DNA of 64,000 bases from Hydractinia symbiolongicarpus. Taxonomy: Eukaryota > Cnidaria > Hydrozoa > Anthoathecata > Hydractiniidae. A model generated the notes under the pieces. The model saw only the letters and a program-made list of their open reading frames with translations, ran no database searches and was not told the DNA's origin. How positions within the stretch are numbered: the stretch's first letter is position 1; the number at the start of each line of letters is the position of its first letter. The position numbers and the translations under genes were made by a program. The stretch is from NCBI RefSeq assembly GCF_029227915.1, contig NC_079887.1:26163650-26227649 (forward strand), in the 5' to 3' direction. Positions 1 through 11,782 of the stretch are shown here, in pieces.

Positions 1-484
1 ATTTACGGAAATCGCGGATTTTCGTTTGCCGGCAATTAAACTTCTTTTATTCAGCGTCCCATCAAATATGAAAATATTTTTGAAAACTACAAGTCTCATG
101 CGTTTAGTGGTAAAAAAATAATATAAAAAATCGTTCGGGAAATGATTTTAATCCCTGGGTACCTTCTTTGTATACATTCGACTATACGGGCCAAGCCCCG
201 GATTTACGGGAAAACGCGGGATTTCGTTTGCCGGCGATTAAACCTCTTTCATTAAGCGTCTCATCAAAAATGAAAACATTTTTGAAAACTACAAGTCTCA
301 TGCGTTTTAGTGGTGAAAAAAAAATTTAAAAAATCGTTCGGGAAATGAGTTTACTCCCTGGGTACTTTCTTTGTATACATTTGACTATACGGGCCAAGCC
401 CCGGATTTACGGGAAAACGCGGGATTTCGTTTGCCGGCGATTAAACCTCTTTCATTAAGCGTCTCATCAAAAATGAAAACATTC
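1..484 (+). repeat. Left-edge monomers, copy of 5065-5548
   Basis: A truncated 201 bp-type monomer (one G missing in TTTACGGAAATCG, CCCATCAAATATG, GTTTAGTGGT tail) is followed by two GCCCCGG/AAAACGCGGG monomers. The stretch matches 5065-5548 at a shift of 5,064 bp. It includes the rare ATTTTAATCCCTGGG run in the monomer starting at 125, and shows only a few differences. A third partial match begins at 3945. Confidence 0.85.
177..190 (+). other. CENP-B-box-like motif, one base short (representative)
   Basis: TTCGACTATACGGG reads TTCG-N3-A-N2-CGGG. The known mammalian CENP-B core is TTCG-N4-A-N2-CGGG, so this motif has all fixed bases but a spacer one nucleotide too short. It exists only in monomers with the CATTCGAC variant; CTTTTGAC and CATTTGAC copies lack it. 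It is probably coincidental, and is recorded because it recurs in many copies. Confidence 0.25.
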
Positions 485-1394
485 TTGAAAACTACAAGTC
501 TCCTGCGTTTTAGTGGTGAAATAATAATTTAAAAAATCGTTTGGGAAATGAGTTTACTCCCTGGGTACTTTCTTTGTATACTTTTGACTATACGGGCCGA
601 GTCCAGGATTTACGGGAAATCGCAGGTTTTCGTTTGCCGGCAATTAAACTTCTTTTATTCAGCGTCTCATCAAAAATGAAAACATTTTTAAAAACTACAA
701 GTCTCATGCGTTTTAGTGGTGAAAAAGTAATTTAAAAAATCGTTCGGGAAATGAGTTTACTCCCTGGGTACTTTCTTTGTATACTTTTGACTATACAGGC
801 CAAGCCCCGGATTTACGGGAAAACGCGGGATTTCGTTTGCCGGCGATTAAACTTCTTTTATTCAGCGTCTCATCAAAAATGAAAACATTTTTGAAAACTA
901 CAAGTCTCATGCGTTTTAGTGGTGAAAAAATAATTTAAAAAATCGTTCGGGAAATGAGTTTTCTCCCTGGGTACTTTCTTTGTATACTTTTGACTATAAT
1001 GGCCGAGCCCGGAATTTACGGGAAATCGCGGATTTTCGTTTGCCGGCGATTAAACTGCCTTTATTCAGCGTCTCATCAAAAATGAAAACATTCTTGAAAA
1101 CTACTACGGGCCAAGCCCAGGATTTACGGGAAGTGGCGGGTTTTCGTTTGCCGGCGATTTTATTTAGCGTCTCATCAAAAATGAAAACATTTTTGAAAAC
1201 TACAAGTCTCATGCGTTTAGTGGTAAAAAAATAATATAAAAAATCGTTCGGGAAATGAGTTTACTCCCTGGGTACTTTCTTTGTATACTTTTGACTATAC
1301 GGGCCAAGCCCGGGATTTACGGGAAGTCGCTGGTTTTCGTTTGCCGGCGATTAAACTTCTTTTATTCAGCGTCTCATCAAAAATGAAAACATTT
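485..1394 (+). repeat. 910 bp higher-order unit, copy 1
   Basis: The unit contains three ordinary monomers plus one fused 301 bp unit. It is followed directly by a near-identical second copy. Differences seen include TACAGGCC against TACGGGCC, and GGAAGTGGCGG against GGAAGTCGCGG. The copy boundary is set by ATTCTTGAAA (484) against ATTTTTGAAA (1394). Confidence 0.9.
937..1237 (+). repeat. Fused monomer, 301 bp
   Basis: Two monomers are joined with about 95 bp missing: GAAAACTAC runs straight into TACGGGCCAAGCCC, skipping the tail of one monomer and the head of the next. A second 9 bp deletion removes AAACTTCTT, leaving GGCGATTTTATT. The unit therefore carries two copies of the G-rich segment and puts downstream monomers half a unit out of phase. 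Confidence 0.92.
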
Positions 1395-2304
1395 TTGAAA
1401 ACTACAAGTCTCCTGCGTTTTAGTGGTGAAATAATAATTTAAAAAATCGTTTGGGAAATGAGTTTACTCCCTGGGTACTTTCTTTGTATACTTTTGACTA
1501 TACGGGCCGAGTCCAGGATTTACGGGAAATCGCAGGTTTTCGTTTGCCGGCAATTAAACTTCTTTTATTCAGCGTCTCATCAAAAATGAAAACATTTTTA
1601 AAAACTACAAGTCTCATGCGTTTTAGTGGTGAAAAAGTAATTTAAAAAATCGTTCGGGAAATGAGTTTACTCCCTGGGTACTTTCTTTGTATACTTTTGA
1701 CTATACGGGCCAAGCCCCGGATTTACGGGAAAACGCGGGATTTCGTTTGCCGGCGATTAAACTTCTTTTATTCAGCGTCTCATCAAAAATGAAAACATTT
1801 TTGAAAACTACAAGTCTCATGCGTTTTAGTGGTGAAAAAATAATTTAAAAAATCGTTCGGGAAATGCGTTTTCTCCCTGGGTACTTTCTTTGTATACTTT
1901 TGACTATAATGGCCGAGCCCGGAATTTACGGGAAATCGCGGATTTTCGTTTGCCGGCGATTAAACTGCCTTTATTCAGCGTCTCATCAAAAATGAAAACA
2001 TTCTTGAAAACTACTACGGGCCAAGCCCAGGATTTACGGGAAGTCGCGGGTTTTCGTTTGCCGGCGATTTTATTTAGCGTCTCATCAAAAATGAAAACAT
2101 TTTTGAAAACTACAAGTCTCATGCGTTTAGTGGTAAAAAAATAATATAAAAAATCGTTCGGGAAATGAGTTTACTCCCTGGGTACTTTCTTTGTATACTT
2201 TTGACTATACGGGCCAAGCCCGGGATTTACGGGAAGTCGCTGGTTTTCGTTTGCCGGCGATTAAACTTCTTTTATTCAGCGTCTCATCAAAAATGAAAAC
2301 ATTT
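1395..2304 (+). repeat. 910 bp higher-order unit, copy 2
   Basis: This is the tandem copy of 485-1394. Identity continues about 18 bp past the end, until CTCCTGCG is replaced by CTCATGCG. The exchange point lies in GAAAACTACAAGTCTC, which is shared by all monomers, as expected for in-register unequal exchange. Confidence 0.9.
1847..2147 (+). repeat. Fused monomer, 301 bp (second copy)
   Basis: It has the same internal junction (GAAAACTAC|TACGGGCC) and the same 9 bp deletion as the unit at 937. It belongs to copy 2 of the 910 bp duplication and differs from its partner by a few substitutions, including GAAATGCG for GAAATGAG. Confidence 0.92.
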
Positions 2305-2552
2305 TTGAAAACTACAAGTCTCATGCGTTTTAGCGGTGAAAAAATAATTTAAAAAATCGTTCGGGAAATGAGTTTACTCCCCGGGTACTTTCTTTGTATA
2401 CTTTTGACTATACGGGCCAAGCCGGGATTTACGGGAAATCGCGGGTTTTCGTTTGCAGGCGATTAAACTTCTTTTATTCAGCGTCTCATCAAAAATGAAA
2501 ACATTTTTAAAAACTACAAGTCGTATGCATTTTAGTGGTGAAAAAATAATTT

Positions 2553-2854
2553 AAAAAATCGTTCTGGAAATGAGTTTACTCTCAGGGTACTTTCTTTGTA
2601 TACATTCGACTATACGTGCCAAGCCCGGGATTTACGGGAAATCGCGGGTTTTCGTTTGCCGGCGATTAAACTGCTTTTATTCAGCGTCTCATCAAAAATG
2701 AAAACATTCTTGAAAACTACTACGGGCCAAGCCCGGGATTTACGGGAAGTTGCGGGTTTTCGTTTGCCGGCGATTTTATTCAGCGTCTCATCAAAAATAA
2801 AAACATTTTTGAAAACTACAAGTCTTATGCGTTTTAGTGGTGAAAAAATAATTT
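2553..2854 (+). repeat. Fused monomer, 302 bp (third copy)
   Basis: It shares the same junction and the 9 bp deletion, but the flanks differ from the two earlier copies: head TTCTGG with CTCTCAGGG and CATTCGAC, and a tail ending GAAAAAATAATTT. The identical junction in a different flank suggests spread by exchange or conversion, not a repeated deletion. Confidence 0.9.
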
Positions 2855-3525
2855 AAAAAATCGTTCGGGAAATGAGTTTACTCCCTGGGTACTTTCTTTG
2901 TATACTTTTGACTATACGGGCCGAGTCCGGGATTTACGGGAAATCGCGGGTTTTCGTTTGCCGGCGATTAAACTTCTTTTATTCATCGTCTCATCAAAAA
3001 TGAAAACATTTTTAAAAACTACAAGTCTCATGCGTTTTAGTGGTGAAAAAATAATTTAAAAAATCGTTCGGGAAATGAGTTTACTCCCTGGGTACTTTCT
3101 TTGTATACTTTTGACTATACGGGCCGAGTCCGGAATTTACGGGAAATCGCGGATTTTCGTTTGCCGGCGATTAAACTTCTTTTATTCAGCGTCCCATCAA
3201 ATATGAAAATATTTTTGAAAACTACAAGTCTCATGCGTTTAGAGGTAAAAAAATAATATAAAATATCGTTTGGGAAATGAGTTTACTCCCTGGGTACTTT
3301 CTTTGTATACTTTTGACTATACGGGCCAAGCCGGAATTTACGGGAAATCGCGGGTTTTCGTTTGCCGGCGATTAAACTTCTTTTATTCAGCGTGTCATCA
3401 AAAATGAAAACATTTTTAAAAACTACAAGTCTGATGCGTTTTAGTGGTGAAAAAATAATTTAAAAAATCGTTCTGGAAATGAGTTTACTCACAGGATACT
3501 TTCTTTGTATACATTCGACTATACG

Positions 3526-5417
3526 GACCAAGCCCGGGATTTACGGGAAATCGCGGGTTTTCGTTTGCCGGCGATTAAACCTCTTTCATTAAGCGTCTCA
3601 TCAAAAATGAAAACATTTTTGAAAACTACAAGTCTCATGCGTTTTAGTGGTGAAAAAAAAATTCAAAAAATCGTTCGGGAAATGAGTTAACTCCCTGGGT
3701 ACTTTCTTTGTATACATTCGACTATACGGGCCAAGCCCCGGATTTACGGGAAAACGCGGGATTTCGTTTGCCGGCGATTAAACCTCTTTCATTAAGCGTC
3801 TCATCAAAAATGAAAACATTTTTGAAAACTACAAGTCTCATGCGTTTTAGTGGTGAAAAAATAATTTAAAAAATCGTTCGGGAAATGAGTTTACTCCCTG
3901 GGTACTTTCTTTGTATACTTTTGACTATACGGGCCGAGTCCGGGATTTACGGAAATCGCGGATTTTCGTTTGCCGGCAATTAAACTTCTTTTATTCAGCG
4001 TCCCATCAAATATGAAAATATTTTTGAAAACTACAAGTCTCATGCGTTTAGTGGTAAAAAAATAATATAAAAAATCGTTCGGGAAATGATTTTAATCCCT
4101 GGGTACCTTCTTTGTATACATTCGACTATACGGGCCAAGCCCCGGATTTACGGGAAAACGCGGGATTTCGTTTGCCGGCGATTAAACCTCTTTCATTAAG
4201 CGTCTCATCAAAAATGAAAACATTTTTGAAAACTACAAGTCTCATGCGTTTTAGTGGTGAAAAAAAAATTTAAAAAATCGTTCGGGAAATGAGTTTACTC
4301 CCCGGGTACTTTCTTTGTATACTTTTGACTATACGGGCCAAGCCGGGATTTACGGGAAATCGCGGGTTTTCGTTTGCAGGCGATTAAACTTCTTTTATTC
4401 AGCGTCTCATCAAAAATGAAAACATTTTTAAAAACTACAAGTCTTATGCATTTTAGTGGTGAAAAAATAATTTAAAAAATCGTTCTGGAAATGAGTTTAC
4501 TCTCAGGGTACTTTCTTTGTATACATTCGACTATACGTGCCAAGCCCGGGATTTACGGGAAATCGCGGGTTTTCGTTTGCCGGCGATTAAACTGCTTTTA
4601 TTCAGCGTCTCATCAAAAATGAAAACATTCTTGAAAACTACTACGGGCCAAGCCCGGGATTTACGGGAAATCGCGGGTTTTCGTTTGCCGGCGATTAAAC
4701 CTCTTTCATTAAGCGTCTCATCAAAAATGAAAACATTTTTGAAAACTACAAGTCTCATGCGTTTTAGTGGTGAAAAAAAAATTCAAAAAATCGTTCGGGA
4801 AATGAGTTAACTCCCTGGGTACTTTCTTTGTATACATTCGACTATACGGGCCAAGCCCCGGATTTACGGGAAAACGCGGGATTTCGTTTGCCGGCGATTA
4901 AACCTCTTTCATTAAGCGTCTCATCAAAAATGAAAACATTTTTGAAAACTACAAGTCTCATGCGTTTTAGTGGTGAAAAAATAATTTAAAAAATCGTTCG
5001 GGAAATGAGTGTACTCCCTGGGTACTTTCTTTGTATACTTTTGACTATACGGGCCGAGTCCGGGATTTACGGAAATCGCGGATTTTCGTTTGCCGGCAAT
5101 TAAACTTCTTTTATTCAGCGTCCCATCAAATATGAAAATACTTTTGAAAACTACAAGTCTCATGCGTTTAGTGGTAAAAAAATAATATAAAAAATCGTTC
5201 GGGAAATGATTTTAATCCCTGGGTACCTTCTTTGTATACATTCGACTATACGGGCCAAGCCCCGGATTTACGGGAAAACGCGGGATTTCGTTTGCCGGCG
5301 ATTAAACCTCTTTCATTAAGCGTCTCATCAAAAATGAAAACATTTTTAAAAACTACAAGTCTCATGCGTTTTAGTGGTGAAAAAAAAATTTAAAAAATCG
5401 TTCGGGAAATGAGTTTA
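3526..5417 (+). repeat. Interleaved duplications, shifts 1,120 and 1,921 bp
   Basis: Positions 3526-4297 match 4646-5417 at a shift of 1,120 bp, sharing the rare AATTCAAAAAATCG and GAGTTAACTCCC. The piece between them, about 4298-4645, matches 2377-2724 at a shift of 1,921 bp, sharing CTCCCCGGGTAC and TTTGCAGGCG. The second copy is thus stitched from two donors through the fused unit at 4474. Confidence 0.8.
4474..4784 (+). repeat. Fused monomer, 311 bp (fourth copy)
   Basis: This has the same head and junction as the unit at 2553, but the second half keeps the 9 bp segment and carries CCTCTTTCATTAAG and GAAAAAAAAATTC, matching the monomer at 3462. It is a recombinant of the 2553 and 3462 units. 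Confidence 0.9.
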
Positions 5418-6802
5418 CTCCCTGGGTACTTTCTTTGTATACATTTGACTATACGGGCCAAGCCCCGGATTTACGGGAAAACGCGGGATTTCGTTTGCCG
5501 GCGATTAAACCTCTTTCATTAAGCGTCTCATCAAAAATGAAAACATTTTTGAAAACTACAAGTCTCATGCGTTTAGTGGTAAAAAAATAATATAAAAAAT
5601 CGTTCGGGAAATGAGTTTACTCCCTGGGTACTTTCTTTGTATACTTTTGACTATACGGGCCAAGCCCGGGATTTACGGGAAATCACGGGTTTTCGTTTGC
5701 CGGCGATTAAGCTGCTTTTATTCAGCGTCTCATCAAAAATGAAAACATTCTTGAAAACTACAAGTCTCCTGCGTTTTAGTGGTGAAATAATAATTTAAAA
5801 AATCGTTTGGGAAATGAGTTTACTCCCTGGGTACTTTCTTTGTATACTTTTGACTATACGGGCCGAGTCCAGGATTTACGGGAAATCGCAGGTTTTCGTT
5901 TGCCGGCAATTAAACTTCTTTTATTCAGCGTCTCATCAAAAATGAAAACATTTTTAAAAACTACAAGTCTCATGCGTTTTAGTGGTGAAAAAGTAATTTA
6001 AAAAATCGTTCGGGAAATGAGTTTACTCCCTGGGTACTTTCTTTGTATACTTTTGACTATACGGGCCAAGCCCCGGATTTACGGGAAAACGCGGGATTTC
6101 GTTTGCCGGCGATTAAACTTCTTTTATTCAGCGTCACATCAAATATGATAATATTTTTGAAAACTACAAGTCTCATGCGTTTAGTGGTAAAAAAATAATA
6201 TAAAAAATCGTTCGGGAAATGAGTTTACTCCCTGGGTACTTTCTTTGTATACTTTTGACTATACGGGCCAAGCCCGGGATTTACGGGAAATCGCGGGTTT
6301 TCGTTTGCCGGCGATTAAACTTCTTTTATTCAGCGTCTCATCAAAAATGAAAACATTTTTAAAAATTTCAAGTCTTATGCGTTTTAGTGGTGAAAAAATA
6401 ATTTAAAAAATCGTTCTGGAAATGAGCTTACTCCCTGGGTACTTTCTTTGTATACTTTTGACTATACGGGCCGAGTCCGGGATTTAGGGAAATCGCAGGT
6501 TTTCGTTTGCCGGCGATTAAACTGCTTTTATTCAGCGTCTCATCAAAAATGAAAACATTTTTGAAAACTACAAGTCTCATGCGTTTTAGTGGTGAAAAAA
6601 TAATTTAAAAAATCGTTTGGGAAATGAGTTTACTCCCTGGGTACTTTCTTTGTATACTTTTGACTATACGGGCCAAGCCCGGGATTTACGGGAAATCGCG
6701 GGTTTTCGTTTGCCGGCGATTAAACTTCTTTTATTCAGCGTCACATCAAATATGATAATATTTTTGAAAACTACAAGTCTCATGCGTTTAGTGGTAAAAA
6801 AA
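5342..6802 (+). repeat. 1,461 bp tandem duplication, copy 1
   Basis: Seven monomers (last one truncated) are followed at once by a second copy. The copy ends inside a tail A-run (GTGGTAAAAAAA) and is joined to the ATTTTTAAAAACTAC segment, so the junction is out of register. Confidence 0.93.
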
Positions 6803-8263
6803 ATTTTTAAAAACTACAAGTCTCATGCGTTTTAGTGGTGAAAAAAAAATTTAAAAAATCGTTCGGGAAATGAGTTTACTCCCTGGGTACTTTCTTTGTA
6901 TACATTTGACTATACGGGCCAAGCCCCGGATTTACGGGAAAACGCGGGATTTCGTTTGCCGGCGATTAAACCTCTTTCATTAAGCGTCTCATCAAAAATG
7001 AAAACATTTTTGAAAACTACAAGTCTCATGCGTTTAGTGGTAAAAAAATAATATAAAAAATCGTTCGGGAAATGAGTTTACTCCCTGGGTACTTTCTTTG
7101 TATACTTTTGACTATACGGGCCAAGCCCGGGATTTACGGGAAATCACGGGTTTTCGTTTGCCGGCGATTAAGCTGCTTTTATTCAGCGTCTCATCAAAAA
7201 TGAAAACATTCTTGAAAACTACAAGTCTCCTGCGTTTTAGTGGTGAAATAATAATTTAAAAAATCGTTTGGGAAATGAGTTTACTCCCTGGGTACTTTCT
7301 TTGTATACTTTTGACTATACGGGCCGAGTCCAGGATTTACGGGAAATCGCAGGTTTTCGTTTGCCGGCAATTAAACTTCTTTTATTCAGCGTCTCATCAA
7401 AAATGAAAACATTTTTAAAAACTACAAGTCTCATGCGTTTTAGTGGTGAAAAAGTAATTTAAAAAATCGTTCGGGAAATGAGTTTACTCCCTGGGTACTT
7501 TCTTTGTATACTTTTGACTATACGGGCCAAGCCCCGGATTTACGGGAAAACGCGGGATTTCGTTTGCCGGCGATTAAACTTCTTTTATTCAGCGTCACAT
7601 CAAATATGATAATATTTTTGAAAACTACAAGTCTCATGCGTTTAGTGGTAAAAAAATAATATAAAAAATCGTTCGGGAAATGAGTTTACTCCCTGGGTAC
7701 TTTCTTTGTATACTTTTGACTATACGGGCCAAGCCCGGGATTTACGGGAAATCGCGGGTTTTCGTTTGCCGGCGATTAAACTTCTTTTATTCAGCGTCTC
7801 ATCAAAAATGAAAACATTTTTAAAAATTTCAAGTCTTATGCGTTTTAGTGGTGAAAAAATAATTTAAAAAATCGTTCTGGAAATGAGCTTACTCCCTGGG
7901 TACTTTCTTTGTATACTTTTGACTATACGGGCCGAGTCCGGGATTTAGGGAAATCGCAGGTTTTCGTTTGCCGGCGATTAAACTGCTTTTATTCAGCGTC
8001 TCATCAAAAATGAAAACATTTTTGAAAACTACAAGTCTCATGCGTTTTAGTGGTGAAAAAATAATTTAAAAAATCGTTTGGGAAATGAGTTTACTCCCTG
8101 GGTACTTTCTTTGTATACTTTTGACTATACGGGCCAAGCCCGGGATTTACGGGAAATCGCGGGTTTTCGTTTGCCGGCGATTAAACTTCTTTTATTCAGC
8201 GTCACATCAAATATGATAATATTTTTGAAAACTACAAGTCTCATGCGTTTAGTGGTAAAAAAA
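6803..8263 (+). repeat. 1,461 bp tandem duplication, copy 2
   Basis: It begins with ATTTTTAAAAACTAC directly after the A-run of copy 1. Its own end continues normally into TAATATAAAAAATCG. The monomer spanning the junction (6607-6852) is 246 bp long and carries a second partial tail of about 43 bp. Confidence 0.93.
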
Positions 8264-9887
8264 TAATATAAAAAATCGTTCGGGAAATGAGTTTACTCCC
8301 TGGGTACTTTCTTTGTATACTTTTGACTATACGGGCCAAGCCCGGGATTTACGGGAAATCGCGGGTTTTCGTTTGCCGGCGATTAAACTTCTTTTATTCA
8401 GCGTCTCATCAAAAATGAAAACATTTTTAAAATTTCAAGTCTTATGCGTTTTAGTGGTGAAAAAATAATTTAAAAAATCGTTCTGGAAATGAGCTTACTC
8501 CCTGGGTACTTTCTTTGTATACTTTTGACTATACGGGCCGAGTCCGGGATTTAGGGAAATCGCAGGTTTTCGTTTGCCGGCGATTAAACTGCTTTTATTC
8601 AGCGTCTCATCAAAAATGAAAACATTTTTGAAAACTACAAGTCTCATGCGTTTTAGTGGTGAAAAAATAATTTAAAAAATCGTTCGGGAAATGAGTTTAC
8701 TCCCTGGGTACTTTCTTTGTATACTTTTGACTATACGGGCCAAGCCCGGGATTTACGGGAAATCACGGGTTTTCGTTTGCCGGCGATTAAGCTGCTTTTA
8801 TTCAGCGTCTCATCAAAAATGAAAACATTCTTGAAAACTACAAGTCTCCTGCGTTTTAGTGGTGAAATAATAATTTAAAAAATCGTTCTGGAAATGAGCT
8901 TACTCCCTGGGTACTTTCTTTGTATACTTTTGACTATACGGGCCGAGTCCGGGATTTAGGGAAATCGCAGGTTTTCGTTTGCCGGCGATTAAACTGCTTT
9001 TATTCAGCGTCTCATCAAAAATGAAAACATTTTTAAAAACTACAAGTCTCATGCGTTTTAGTGGTGAAAAAGTAATTTAAAAAATCGTTCGGGAAATGAG
9101 TTTACTCCCTGGGTACTTTCTTTGTATACTTTTGACTATACGGGCCAAGCCCCGGATTTACGGGAAAACGCGGGATTTCGTTTGCCGGCGATTAAACTTC
9201 TTTTATTCAGCGTCACATCAAATATGATAATATTTTTGAAAACTACAAGTCTCATGCGTTTAGTGGTAAAAAAATAATATAAAAAATCGTTCGGGAAATG
9301 AGTTTACTCCCTGGGTACTTTCTTTGTATACTTTTGACTATACGGGCCAAGCCCGGGATTTACGGGAAATCGCGGGTTTTCGTTTGCCGGCGATTAAACT
9401 TCTTTTATTCAGCGTCTCATCAAAAATGAAAACATTTTTAAAAATTTCAAGTCTTATGCGTTTTAGTGGTGAAAAAATAATTTAAAAAATCGTTCTGGAA
9501 ATGAGCTTACTCCCTGGGTACTTTCTTTGTATACTTTTGACTATACGGGCCGAGTCCGGGATTTAGGGAAATCGCAGGTTTTCGTTTGCCGGCGATTAAA
9601 CTGCTTTTATTCAGCGTCTCATCAAAAATGAAAACATTTTTGAAAACTACAAGTCTTATGCGTTTTAGTGGTGAAAAAATAATTTAAAAAATCGTTCTGG
9701 AAATGAGTTTACTCACAGGTACTTTCTTTGTATACATTTGACTATACGGGCTAAGCCCGGGATTTACGGGAAAACGCGGGATTTCGTTTGCCGGCGATTA
9801 AACCTCTTTCATTAAGCGTCTCATCAAAAATGAAAACATTTTTGAAAACTACAAGTCTCATGCGTTTTAGTGGTGAAAAAAAAATTT
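8264..9887 (+). repeat. Mosaic monomers between two block copies
   Basis: Eight monomers reuse the subtypes of the preceding block in altered order. The units near 9079-9685 match those near 7461-8067 at a shift of 1,618 bp. The unit at 8877 joins a GAGCTTACTCC head to a GAAAAAGTAATTT tail. The unit at 9686 has lost one G (CTCACAGGTAC). Confidence 0.75.
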
Positions 9888-11752
9888 AAAAAATCGTTCG
9901 GGAAATGAGTTTACTCCCTGGGTACTTTCTTTGTATACATTTGACTATACGGGCCAAGCCCCGGATTTACGGGAAAACGCGGGATTTCGTTTGCCGGCGA
10001 TTAAACCTCTTTCATTAAGCGTCTCATCAAAAATGAAAACATTTTTGAAAACTACAAGTCTCATGCGTTTAGTGGTAAAAAAATAATATAAAAAATCGTT
10101 CGGGAAATGAGTTTACTCCCTGGGTACTTTCTTTGTATACTTTTGACTATACGGGCCAAGCCCGGGATTTACGGGAAATCACGGGTTTTCGTTTGCCGGC
10201 GATTAAGCTGCTTTTATTCAGCGTCTCATCAAAAATGAAAACATTCTTGAAAACTACAAGTCTCCTGCGTTTTAGTGGTGAAATAATAATTTAAAAATCG
10301 TTTGGGAAATGAGTTTACTCCCTGGGTACTTTCTTTGTATACTTTTGACTATACGGGCCGAGTCCAGGATTTACGGGAAATCGCAGGTTTTCGTTTGCCG
10401 GCAATTAAACTTCTTTTATTCAGCGTCTCATCAAAAATGAAAACATTTTTAAAAACTACAAGTCTCATGCGTTTTAGTAGTGAAAAAGTAATTTAAAAAA
10501 TCGTTCGGGAAATGAGTTTACTCCCTGGGTACTTTCTTTGTATACTTTTGACTATACGGGCCAAGCCCCGGATTTACGGGAAAACGCGGGATTTCGTTTG
10601 CCGGCGATTAAACTTCTTTTATTCAGCGTCACATCAAATATGATAATATTTTTGAAAACTACAAGTCTCATGCGTTTAGTGGTAAAAAAATAATATAAAA
10701 AATCGTTCGGGAAATGAGTTTACTCCCTGGGTACTTTCTTTGTATACTTTTGACTATACGGGCCAAGCCCGGGATTTACGGGAAATCGCGGGTTTTCGTT
10801 TGCCGGCGATTAAACTTCTTTTATTCAGCGTCTCATCAAAAATGAAAACATTTTTAAAAATTTCAAGTCTTATGCGTTTTAGTGGTGAAAAAATAATTTA
10901 AAAAATCGTTCTGGAAATGAGCTTACTCCCTGGGTACTTTCTTTGTATACTTTTGACTATACGGGCCGAGTCCGGGATTTAGGGAAATCGCAGGTTTTCG
11001 TTTGCCGGCGATTAAACTGCTTTTATTCAGCGTCTCATCAAAAATGAAAACATTTTTGAAAACTACAAGTCTCATGCGTTTTAGTGGTGAAAAAATAATT
11101 TAAAAAATCGTTTGGGAAATGAGTTTACTCCCTGGGTACTTTCTTTGTATACTTTTGACTATACGGGCCAAGCCCGGGATTTACGGGAAATCGCGGGTTT
11201 TCGTTTGCCGGCGATTAAACTTCTTTTATTCAGCGTCACATCAAATATGATAATATTTTTGAAAACTACAAGTCTCATGCGTTTAGTGGTAAAAAAATAA
11301 TATAAAAAATCGTTCGGGAAATGAGTTTACTCCCTGGGTACTTTCTTTGTATACTTTTGACTATACGGGCCAAGCCCGGGATTTACGGGAAATCGCGGGT
11401 TTTCGTTTGCCGGCGATTAAACTTCTTTTATTCAGCGTCTCATCAAAAATGAAAACATTTTTAAAATTTCAAGTCTTATGCGTTTTAGTGGTGAAAAAAT
11501 AATTTAAAAAATCGTTCTGGAAATGAGCTTACTCCCTGGGTACTTTCTTTGTATACTTTTGACTATACGGGCCGAGTGAGGGATTTAGGGAAATCGCAGG
11601 TTTTCGTTTGCCGGCGATTAAACTGCTTTTATTCAGCGTCTCATCAAAAATGAAAACATTTTTGAAAACTACAAGTCTCATGCGTTTTAGTGGTGAAAAA
11701 ATAATTTAAAAAATCGTTCGGGAAATGAGTTTACTCCCTGGGTACTTTCTTT

Positions 11753-11770
11753 GTATACTTTTGACTATAC
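11753..11770. other. Dyad GTATA-N8-TATAC within the monomer
   Basis: Monomer positions 46-50 (GTATA) and 59-63 (TATAC) are reverse complements separated by 8 nt (CTTTTGAC, CATTCGAC or CATTTGAC in different subtypes). The dyad arms are almost invariant across the window while the loop carries subtype variation. Extrusion or protein binding is inference; a 5 bp stem is weak. Confidence 0.6.
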
Positions 11771-11782
11771 GGGCCAAGCCCG
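11770..11782. other. GC hairpin CGGGC-CAA-GCCCG
   Basis: This perfect 5 bp GC stem with a 3 nt loop lies at monomer positions 63-75, directly abutting the upstream dyad. It is intact in monomers with GGGCCAAGCCCGGG, shortened in GGGCCAAGCCCCGG copies, and disrupted in GGGCCGAGTCCGGG copies. Hairpin capacity is therefore a subtype property. Confidence 0.6.

Noticed and set aside
541-735. A 64-codon reading frame repeated dozens of times (also at 1451, 5807, 7268, 18606, 57095 and elsewhere)
   Set aside because: It is the satellite read in one frame. The 203 bp period is not a multiple of three, monomers differ by 1 bp indels, similar frames exist on the opposite strand, and substitutions show no codon pattern. 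It is not a gene family.
6607-6852. Insertion of a foreign 43 bp element in the 246 bp unit
   Set aside because: The extra bases are the tail of the satellite itself (ACTACAAGTCTCATGCG onward), explained by the 1,461 bp tandem duplication junction.
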